A stretch of 14,398 nucleotides of DNA, taken from positions 1 through 14,398 of the forward strand of contig JABYQS010000736.1 of the NCBI GenBank assembly GCA_022592435.1. Direction: 5' to 3'. A program made the translations under genes and the position numbers. Positions within the stretch are counted from its first letter, which is position 1, and each line of letters opens with the position of its first letter. This DNA comes from Cerioporus squamosus (Eukaryota > Basidiomycota > Agaricomycetes > Polyporales > Polyporaceae). Shown in pieces: positions 1 to 7,347 of this stretch. Under the pieces are notes generated by a model. It saw nothing but the letters and a program-made list of their open reading frames with translations, did not search any database and was not told where the DNA came from.

Positions 1-15
1 CAGAGTCGTGCTCGA

Positions 16-22
16 TATAAGG
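16..22 (+). promoter_or_regulatory. possible TATA box of the DUF6533-like gene
   Basis: The sequence TATAAGG lies 83 bp upstream of the ATG at 105, a spacing compatible with a fungal core promoter. No other promoter element was recognised, and the window edge cuts off the upstream region. The assignment rests only on the motif and its position. Confidence 0.3.
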
Positions 23-104
23 CCTGGCTTGTGCGATGAATAACGATGATCATACCGAGCCAGCCTCGTTGACGTGAGGGTGACCTTTGGCATTCGACTT
101 CACC

Positions 105-689
105 ATGTCCTCCAACGCAGATGCCGCCGCGTTTGCAAGCTTGTTCGACACTCTGTACGTCACACACTCTGCGAGTTCTCGCAGATGACACTTTCTGACA
201 CCGTCGAACAGCTACACGGAAAACTACTGCGCCGTGGCTGCCTCAGGTGCCTTTACCCCCTTCCCGTGACAAGCTCGTCCTAGTCAAGCTGACGCTTCGC
301 TCACCTTAGCTCTCTTTATCTACGAAACATTCGTCACATTCGAGCAAGAAGTGGCCTGCTTCTGGACATATGAGCGGGCCGCAGCATCAGTCTTGTTCTT
401 TGCGAACAAGTGGAGTTACATGACGGTCTCCGTCACACATCAGGGAAAACCCGAGTTCCTATTTAGCAATAGATTAGTGCTACGTCGGCGCGAAGAGATG
501 ACTATTGTAGCTAATGCACCCATATGGATGATAATGGGCAAAAGCAGGCCACTATTGGACAAGAGACGCCCGCCGCTATCCCCGTTTGGGGCGCGACGCG
601 TCCCGCACGTGACCTTGTTGACGCGTCGCAACGAAGGTTTCGCTAATGTTGCGCTAACACGGTACTCACACGGTGCTCACACTTTATAA
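105..689 (+). pseudogene. DUF6533-like membrane protein gene, 5' exons, 3' part lost
   Basis: Three exons join in frame: 105-154, 212-246 and 310 onward. The introns are 155-211 (57 nt, GTACGT...CAG) and 247-309 (63 nt, GTGCCT...TAG), each with a CTGAC branch-site-like motif. The product starts MSSNADAAAFAS and continues through YTENYCAVAASALFIYE (residues 18-34) and a second hydrophobic part, AAASVLFFANKW (52-63). This is the pattern I recognise as the N-terminal DUF6533 domain, found in a large Agaricomycete family of multi-pass membrane proteins of unknown function, usually about 300 residues or more. After residue 63 (position about 420-430) the resemblance stops. The frame stays open to a TAA at 687-689 (154 codons in all), but that tail is hydrophilic and does not look like the family. 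I infer a gene broken by insertion or rearrangement. A missed third intron is the main alternative. Confidence 0.6.
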
Positions 690-871
690 GGTCCCTCCGC
701 ACGAGGTCAATCCCCAGGCTACCTCCTCGCCGTGACTGTCCCTCCGGGGGAAGGAATGCCAACGGCAAGAGGGCTTCAAGGCTTGGCCCCAGTCAAGTCC
801 GAGTCGGACTCGGAACATGCTTGGAATAGATGAGTAAGTAATATTACATAGGGTACTGCGATACAATGAGG
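431..871. other. unassigned DNA between broken gene and foldback element
   Basis: No recognisable gene was found. The stretch holds a TATAAGG at 685-691 followed by a short frame, 756-833 (25 codons, starting MPTARGLQGL), whose TGA directly abuts a GTAAGT. This could be the 5' end of a small gene whose remainder is missing, or chance. A CACGTG hexamer lies near 607. An imperfect palindrome with 8-bp arms around one base lies at 798-814. No terminal repeats marking this stretch as a separate insertion were seen. Confidence 0.3.
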
Positions 872-897
872 TACTGTACTTTACAAAACAACCCGGG
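872..897 (+). repeat. left arm of 26-bp terminal inverted repeat
   Basis: This is a perfect inverted match to 1095-1120. It runs from a TA dinucleotide through an A/T-rich part into CCCGGG. Confidence 0.85.
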
Positions 898-1094
898 GCG
901 TCACGCGTCACACAGGGGTCTCCCGGTCCGGGATTTGGCCTCTGTCACGCGTCACAAAGCCGCTGACCGGGGAAGCGCCCGGTTTTGGCGGGCGCCTCCG
1001 GCGCCCGCCTTCCAAATCCGGTACTTGTCACACAAATTCTCGGGCGCTCCCGTTGTCCCGGAGTTTGTCCACCCCTGTCACGCGTCACACCCCT

Positions 1095-1120
1095 CCCGGG
1101 TTGTTTTGTAAAGTACAGTA
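1095..1120 (-). repeat. right arm of 26-bp terminal inverted repeat
   Basis: This is the perfect inverted partner of 872-897. It lies 3 bp from the transposase stop codon at 1124-1126. Confidence 0.85.
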
Positions 1121-1123
1121 ATA

Positions 1124-4100
1124 TCAGTACACGAGCTTGTACATGTGGCGGTCCGAGAACGCATTAACATAGAATGCCTTTGCGCGATCGAGGACGTTGT
1201 CCTTCGTCCACTCGCGCGGGGCAACAGGTCCGAAATCAGGGTACAGATGACAGCTCCGTTCTAACTGCTCGATCGGGACAATGCTAGCGAGTCGGGCATT
1301 GCTCCGAGCTTGAAGAGACCGTCTGATCTTGTAGAGGCCGTGGTCGCGGTGTGCATCCTCGAAGGGCGTAAACCACTCAACGTAGGCGAGGTGGTTTGGA
1401 CTCTTCGCGACAGGGAGACGCGGGAAGAGGTCGGCTAGAGCCTTGTCTGGCAGCTTGAAGACCAGCCGGACCTGTGCGACAGTGAATCCTAGGTAGGTTG
1501 TGTGAGTGTCATGAACAGCATGGCAAGCACACACTGGGCGTACGCTGCATGCCCAAAGTGTCATTGGGTGAAACCCGGGTGAGCGCGGTGTCGAAGCGCC
1601 CGGGGAGATCGTCACCATGCTTGCTCTTGCGTCCCGGCCGGACATGAATGACGTCCCGAGTTTCCGAGCCGGGCAGTGCAACCTCATGCGGGTCGTCGAG
1701 CGTAAGCTTGACCTTGTGGTACGCTCCCACCTTGTTGAAATTGAGGTACACGCTAGCAGAGGCGCGCTCTTGCTGCGCTGCCGTCAGCTCCGGCGAGTTC
1801 TGCTTGACGACAAATCTTGTGAGCGCATCGCGGAAGAATGTTGCGCCATACTTAGGTGCAATGTCCTCGAGCTTGACGGATGCCGATGGGTGTCGCGTCA
1901 TCTCTATGCGGCGATGTGGCTTGTCTGCAGGATGTTGTGGTGGACGTCCACCGCGGCGTCGTGGGACAGGTTGCGAGACCTTGGCATGAGGCTCTGGGCC
2001 CTGAGGGGGAGGAGATGAGGAGGCGGGTACTGGATGTTGGTCCTGAGGATGAGTAGACGGGCCCCCAGGGTCCAAAGCGTCGGGAGATGCGGGACGACCT
2101 GTGACCGCGAGCTCCTGAAGGCGCCAGTTGACGTATTTCTCGTGCCGTTGGATCTTCTCCCGACGTTCAAGCCACTTCGTCATCTGGGTTAACTCATCCT
2201 TCTTGTTGGTGGCACGGTACGCATCCTTCGTGAAGTCGATGTGTAGGCGTTCGGAGTACTGTGTGTCGTAGTTGTCGGTGGTACCGAAGAGCTCGATGGA
2301 TCGCCGGTAGTGATCGAGGGAGTGTAACTTAGGAAGGTGGAAGTGGGCTCGTATACCGAGGTCGACGAAGACGTCCTTGTTGGTGTGGAATGCTGCAAGC
2401 GCGTCCTCGAGGAGGATGAGAGTCTTGGTGGTGTGCGTGGTATACTGAGCCAGATACAGGAAGTCAAGGATCGCGCGTGTGGCGCGAACCATGCGGGCCG
2501 GAGACACACCATTCGGCAACAGCAAGCCTATGATGAGACCGAGCAGGATACGGCACATGTCTTGATGCTCCTTGCCGGTGACGCGGGACAGGGAAGAGAT
2601 GCCCTTGGCGAAATGGCGGAGATGATGGTTAGGGGGTAGACGACGACAGCGTGCATCAATCTCTTGCTCGCCATAGGCTTCTTGCAACCATGAAACAAGA
2701 TGTTTAACGACACCCTGGTAGAGCTGATGAAGAAGATCTGGAGTGATGGCGTAGTAGATGTTCGTGTAGGGGAGCTCCGTCCAGAACGGCTGGGTAACCG
2801 GCTTGATCCCGGCCTCTTGGCACGCTTTCCGGAATGCCTGCGGGCCCTGGCCAAGAGTGTCGAGGGCCTCGAGTACCTTGCCAAGGTGGCGCAAAGGTCG
2901 CGAGGTATTGCTGTCATCACCGATCTCATCGCGCGGGACCAGGCACTTCGGGCACTCGCCCGTCTTACAGCCGGTGACAAGAACCTGTTCTGGATAGTCT
3001 CCGACGTAGACCGCCAGGATGGGGTGGCCGCGCCGAACTACACCGTCACCACTAGCGAGGTAGATCCCGGTGAGTCCAGCTGATGACAGCGGCGCGAGGA
3101 CCTGCTTCATGCAGGTATGAAAGAGGTTCGTGAGCATCCGGCGCCGCGCGGCCTTGTTGGAGATGTGGAGGAGGCGAGTGGTGGGTAGATATGCAAGTAG
3201 GATCTGCCCGCTGCGCGAAGGTTTGCAGCGCACCTCCTTCGGAAGATTGCCCAATGTCATGTATACTGGGTACGCGGTCTTGTTTCCAAAGACGGTGAGC
3301 TGAGTCTTGTCTGAGGAGATGATGACCGGGAGGATTGTTGCACCGGGCTTGGTTTTCTCGATCTCCTTCTGTGTAGGATTACAAATTAAGTACATTGCAA
3401 GGCGCTCCAGAAGTACGAGTAGTCGAACGCACCTGTGTGGACCACCACCACTTGCCGGTGTTCATGTCAAAGTAGACACGAACTGTTTGATCCGTGTCGG
3501 CATAGTGACGCTCGGGGACTAACAGAAGGAGGGGAGCAAACTCCGGATCACCGAAGAGAGCTTCTATGCACTCCAAGATATCGCGCCAGAAGACTTCAAA
3601 AGCTTCACCACCGACAACAATCTCGTGGCGCTGAAACCGCGGGCGACCTTGTGGCAGCGTCTTGTCAATCAGTTTATTGAGTTCGTGCGAGTTCTTGTAT
3701 GACAGCTCGAGACGCTCTGCAACCTATGGAGTGTGTTGAGTAACCGGGTACACAGACATCAGATCACGTCGTATGACTTACCTCCTCGATAGATAGAAGG
3801 TCCGAAAATGCCGTCGAACCAGAACCTCGTAACTTTGCCCAGCGTGCGACCTGCCAATCGAGCCGGGAAGCGAACGGCGCGTAGGGATTGTTCGAGGTGT
3901 TGGACTCAACTCCAGCACGGTAGGCGTTGTACGTGGAAGCGTTTGCAAGAGCTTCAGGTACCTTCGCAGGATCGACAGCAGCTCCAGCACTCTTCTTCGG
4001 GAAGGGTACAAGCACGGTCTTGCGCTTGACTGAGGCCTCAGCAGCGGCACGGAGATTGTGGGATGGAAGTGCGGGACCAAGCGGAGGCTGCGAGGGCACC

Positions 4101-4510
4101 ACGGGAGTATGCGGCTGGGCAGACGGAGGTGTGAGCGGTTCGGGTTCCCAGTGGTCGTTGGATGAGTCATGGTCTTCTTCGTCCTCCGAACTCTCCGAGT
4201 CTTCAGGACCAGGCGGGAGCTCTTCGACAACGGTGTCATCAAAGAATGCAGCATTGTACTGCCCAAAGTAGTCGCCGGCGAAAGGGATAGGCTCGGCTTC
4301 CATGTCGACATCACCCATGTCAACAGAGAGAAGGTCGGCAGGAGCTTGAGCGGGAGCCGGGGGAGACGGAGTGCGAGTGTGACGAGACTTTGAGAAGAAG
4401 TCGTCTTTGAGCGCAGCACATGCTTTTCTGCGCGTCTGGGAGATGTGGTTGGTGAGGCCCGATGGCGTATACAACTTCTTACACGCCGGACAAGCGATCT
4501 TTGGTGGCAT
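1124..4510 (-). CDS. Plavaka-type (CACTA/CMC-like) DNA transposase, four exons
   Basis: Joining 4510-3782, 3723-3433, 3368-1535 and 1488-1124 gives 3,219 nt, an uninterrupted 1,072-residue protein. The introns are 3724-3781 (58 nt, GTAAGT...TAG), 3369-3432 (64 nt, GTGCGT...CAG) and 1489-1534 (46 nt, GTGTGT...TAG). The last intron is inferred: it restores the frame into the C-terminal part, which has the family-like GPVAPREWTKDNVLD. The protein starts with a C2HC zinc-finger-like motif (C7, C10, H22, C31). A Pro/Ser-rich and acidic linker follows (about 45-150, including EDSESSEDEEDHD). The core has YFDMNTGKWWW at the exon 2-3 junction, SSDKTQL (D360) and VGDYPEQ (D464), candidate catalytic aspartates, and a Cys cluster CKTGECPKC (474-482). 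A second low-complexity Pro/Arg stretch separates the core from the C-terminus. It is expected to act in the nucleus, binding and cutting its element's ends. Nothing looks broken. Confidence 0.82.
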
Positions 4511-4990
4511 GGCTGAGAGTACGGTGGATACGGGAGAATGGGAGAATCAACGATGGATGCAGCGCGCTAGGACACACTGGCTCGCTGGTGCAAAGTCCAC
4601 GGGCGCATAAGGTTGCTGAACTTGCCGCCGGCACGTACGGCACATGGAAATGCTCCGTTCACCGCAGACGCGTCGGAACAACGAATTCCGGTTGAGCAAC
4701 TGTACAGTTCTAATTCAAACTCAGCTCGATGTCCGTCCGAGTATGGTCTTGTCATGCTCACCTGCAACTCGCTGTACAACCCGTGACAAAATCGTTGAAG
4801 TCCATCAGGTCGTCCATTCACTGTGAGTCTTCTCGCAATCAGGCTCCCTCCCCTGCTGATGTCGGTGGTTGCCCTATCCTCTTCCATCCTATTGTAGCCT
4901 GTGAATTGTTCCGCAAATCATTCCATCAGAATCATCATGCCTCCCCGACCTCGTGCAGTGAAGAAAGCCGCTCACCTGCCAGCACCCAGC
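4511..4990. other. transposase upstream region and possible divergent promoter
   Basis: This is 480 bp with no complete gene. Towards the right it is pyrimidine-rich (around 4845-4900), as often upstream of basidiomycete start codons, and leads to the short + strand frame at 4937. It may hold the promoter of the transposase on one strand and of that truncated frame on the other. No clear TATA box or terminal repeat was found. Confidence 0.35.
4937..4990 (+). pseudogene. truncated 18-codon + strand reading frame cut by copia LTR
   Basis: An ATG at 4937 opens 18 codons, MPPRPRAVKKAAHLPAPS. The next codon, TGA at 4991-4993, is the first three bases of the LTR. A basic, Pro/Ala-rich start behind a pyrimidine-rich leader looks like the 5' end of a real gene interrupted by the retrotransposon. 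The sequence after the right LTR (11531 on) does not continue it. The product is unknown, and chance is possible for so short a frame. Confidence 0.3.
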
Positions 4991-5590
4991 TGATGAAGTC
5001 TGAACCTGTGAAGGCAAGTCGCAACGACTAGCAGACGAGTGGACAACACGAGTCCTCAGTCAGTAGAGCAAAAGACTAATAGCATAGACACAAGTACCTA
5101 GCAGACGAGTGGACAACACGAGCTACAAAGTACTTGTAAGTAAAGCATAAGTAAGCATAGGTAGGCGAGTACTTACTCCTCAGTCAGTAGAGCAAAAGAC
5201 TGAGGAGACGAAGCCCAAGAGTCCCTCCTTATATACTGTGTCTGGAGTAGCATGAGTAAGCGACAGAAAAGAGAGCATAATGCTGTCTGAGTCAGAACGA
5301 GTAGGGATGACTCAGACGATGACTCAGGATGACGAAGATACGACAAATACGAGGTCACAAGGGCATGTCTAGTACAGCCCAGAGATATCTAGAAAGAACT
5401 AGAAAGGTCCGGAGCGTTGCAGAACGCACTGGAATGGACTGGAAACAAAGAGAAGCCAGGTAACCACATGGTTTCGTACAATGTACCCTAAAAGGAAAGG
5501 AAGAAGCATAGCCTAAGATCTAATCGTAAGAGGCTGTGCCCATAGCGCCTAATGCGCAACTAATGTCCATAGTCCATAGTAAGTTCAACA
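4991..5590 (-). repeat. left LTR (3' LTR of the element), 600 bp
   Basis: It starts TGATGAAG and ends TTCAACA on the + strand, giving TG...CA ends. Against the right LTR it differs at 5078 (A vs G), 5270 (A vs G), 5482 (T vs C) and by one extra A near 5211. Inside are a 25-bp direct repeat (5028-5052 and 5098-5122), a second duplicated stretch containing CAGTCAGTAGAGC, a hairpin at 5176-5207, and TATATAAGG on the - strand around 5228-5236. Confidence 0.95.
5176..5207. repeat. perfect 10-bp hairpin in left LTR
   Basis: CTCCTCAGTC (5176-5185) pairs perfectly with GACTGAGGAG (5198-5207) around a 12-nt loop. The same hairpin occurs in the right LTR at 11117-11148. It lies just downstream of the TATA box in the direction of transcription, so it probably falls in the R/U5 RNA. 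Confidence 0.7.
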
Positions 5591-5599
5591 CTCCCACTC
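5591..5599 (-). promoter_or_regulatory. polypurine tract (plus-strand primer)
   Basis: On the coding strand GAGTGGGAG directly precedes the 3' LTR start TGTTGAAC. This is the usual place and composition of the RNase H-resistant primer in copia elements. It begins only 2 nt after the pol stop codon at 5602-5604. Confidence 0.8.
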
Positions 5600-5601
5600 G
5601 T

Positions 5602-7347
5602 TCAAGACGCGGAGGTAACGAGACCCGAATTTGCCACGAAGTACTCCATGACGTGCAGTGAAGCATTCTTGGTCAACGGATCTGCCAGATTCTCCTCACT
5701 AGGATTAGCATAGATGTCCATGTTTGGAGTCTCGGCATATTCGCGTACGAAGTGGTAGTGCATCTCGACGTGCTTACAACGCCGGTCGACGGCTGGGTTC
5801 AACGCAAGGTGAATAGCACCATGGTTGTCGACGCACATCGGCGTAGCCGAGCCCATGTCATCCCCTAACTCATCGCCAAACGTCCTAAGCCACATCATCT
5901 GACGAGCAGTGTCTGAAGCCGCCTTGTACTCTGCCTCAGTGGACGAGAGAGAGACGGTCTGTTGACGTCGAGATGCCCAAGACACGGCACCTCCTGCCAT
6001 CAGGAAGACGAAAGCGGTCTGCGAATGCCGATCGTCGCGGTCTTCTGCCCAGTCTGAATCGGAATACGCGATCAGGCCAGCATTAGATGCACCGTCATAT
6101 CGTAGGCGATAATGCGATGTACCCCAGAGATACCTTAAGACATAGAGAAGTCTATCAAGGTGATCGTCGGCAGGGTTCGCACTGTACTTGCCCAGACGGT
6201 TGATGGCATACGAGATATCTGGTCGCGTCCCAAGACAGGCATAGAGAAGACTGCCCATCAAGCTCTGGAAACGCTGACGCAACTTCGCCGGTGCTTCTGT
6301 GGTAGCAGCTTCGATAACTGCACCAGCAGGGAGAGGAGTACGCGCAGGCTTGCAGCTGGCCATCTGATAGTTCTCGAGAATGGCCTCGATGTACTCTTCC
6401 TGGTCGATGTCAAGTGTCCGTGAGAGACGATCTCGACGTATACGAAGACCAAGGAATCGCTGAATAGGACCCAAGTCCATCATCTTATACTGCTTGCCAA
6501 GCGCCTTCTTGACCTTGTCGATATGCCCTCGACTGTCACCCATGAGAAGTAGGTCGTCGACATAGAGGACAATGATCGTAACACGGTCTGGGTCTGAATC
6601 CCCCCCTTGTCGGCGATATACATAGACTCCGGCATCAGAGTATGTCCGAACAAATCCCTGTCCGATGAGCGATTCGTGAATCTTCTTGTTCCATTGGCGA
6701 GAGGCTTGCTTAAGACCATAGATGGCCTTCTTAAGCAGACAAACGTAGTCCTCTTTGCCTTTCACGACCCAGCCCTCGGGTTGTTCCATGTAGACCTCCT
6801 CGTCCAAGTCCCCGTTGAGGAACGCAGTCTTAACGTCCATCGCATCGATCTCCCAGTCCTCTAGGGCAGCGTGCGCCAAGAGATACCGGATAGACTCGAA
6901 TCGAGCGACAGGAGAGAAGGTTTCGTGGTAGTCCTTCCCATAGACTTGCGTAAAGCCTCGTGCAACCAGACGTGCTTTGTAGCGACCGTCTGATTTACGA
7001 TCATAGACCCAGCGACATGAGACAACGGATCGGTCCTTCGGACGAGGAACCAAGACCCACGTCTTGTTCGCCATGAGAGACTCATACTCCGAACGTTCAG
7101 CCGCAATCCAATGCTCACGATCTGGTGAAGCCATGGCGTCCTTATGATGCTCAGGAATGCCAGACTTATACCGCGAATAGAAGAGAGAGGCTAGGATTGC
7201 TTCTGCTTCACGCTGATCACCATCCTTATCCGTACGTGCATCTACTTGAGCGGGAGGTTCATCACCGTAGACGTTATCTCTGGTGTGACGTTCTGGCATC
7301 TTCCCCTTGTTCTCTCGGGAGAACGACAAGGAGGAGCGTTTCCACCC
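5602..7347 (-). CDS. pol: copia Pol C-terminal part: reverse transcriptase and RNase H
   Basis: The open frame runs from 7347 (after a TGA at 7348-7350) to a TGA at 5602-5604 and has no proper start of its own, so it is the 3' section of pol. Numbering from the TTG at 7329, the RT domain covers about residues 85-330. It has AMDVKTAFLNGDL (D165) and the catalytic YVDD at 256-259. RNase H follows, with SDSDWA near 423-428, STEAEY (E465) and VDNHGA (D501). The sequence ends with the copia-typical NLADPLTK. The RT copies the element RNA into cDNA in cytoplasmic particles, and RNase H removes the template. All catalytic motifs are present. The frame is displaced by -1 (or +2) from the protease-integrase frame, overlapping it at 7242-7347. 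I saw no standard slippery heptamer, so a 1-nt indel is more likely than programmed shifting. Confidence 0.92.
   Translation of the reverse strand, partial: GWKRSSLSFSRENKGKMPERHTRDNVYGDEPPAQVDARTDKDGDQREAEAILASLFYSRYKSGIPEHHKDAMASPDREHWIAAERSEYESLMANKTWVLVPRPKDRSVVSCRWVYDRKSDGRYKARLVARGFTQVYGKDYHETFSPVARFESIRYLLAHAALEDWEIDAMDVKTAFLNGDLDEEVYMEQPEGWVVKGKEDYVCLLKKAIYGLKQASRQWNKKIHESLIGQGFVRTYSDAGVYVYRRQGGDSDPDRVTIIVLYVDDLLLMGDSRGHIDKVKKALGKQYKMMDLGPIQRFLGLRIRRDRLSRTLDIDQEEYIEAILENYQMASCKPARTPLPAGAVIEAATTEAPAKLRQRFQSLMGSLLYACLGTRPDISYAINRLGKYSANPADDHLDRLLYVLRYLWGTSHYRLRYDGASNAGLIAYSDSDWAEDRDDRHSQTAFVFLMAGGAVSWASRRQQTVSLSSTEAEYKAASDTARQMMWLRTFGDELGDDMGSATPMCVDNHGAIHLALNPAVDRRCKHVEMHYHFVREYAETPNMDIYANPSEENLADPLTKNASLHVMEYFVANSGLVTSAS

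Larger units (their letters stand above)
872..1120. mobile_element. 249-bp foldback element or transposon subterminal region
   Basis: The ends are perfect 26-bp inverted repeats (872-897 and 1095-1120), starting TACTGTACTTTACAAAACAA. The outermost TA on each side may be a duplicated TA target, leaving 24-bp termini beginning CTGTAC. The middle is a perfect palindrome with 10-bp arms and a 3-nt loop (GGCGGGCGCC at 987-996, GGCGCCCGCC at 1000-1009). The flanking arms pair imperfectly. Three copies of TCACGCGTCACA lie at 901-912, 945-956 and 1078-1089, all in the same orientation. GC content is high in the interior and AT-rich at the termini. It is either a MITE-like insertion or the cis-acting terminal region of the adjacent Plavaka-type transposon, whose stop codon is 3 bp away. 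Confidence 0.65.
872..4990 (-). mobile_element. Plavaka-type DNA transposon, one end possible, other end not found
   Basis: The element is proposed from the transposase (1124-4510) plus the foldback sequence beyond its 3' end. If the foldback is the terminus, an inverted copy of the CTGTACTTTAC... terminus should lie upstream of the transposase start. None is seen between 4511 and the copia LTR at 4991. The right boundary given here is therefore only the last base before the LTR. The true end may have been lost at that junction, or the element may end elsewhere with a different terminus. Confidence 0.45.

Noticed and set aside
351..689. Separate 112-codon + strand ORF
   Set aside because: Its first part is the third exon of the DUF6533-like gene, and its tail has no family-like character.
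4772..4791. Weak similarity to the foldback terminus (CTGTAC, AACCCG, TGACA)
   Set aside because: It lacks the TTTACAAAAC part and is in direct rather than inverted orientation, so it cannot serve as the missing second terminus.
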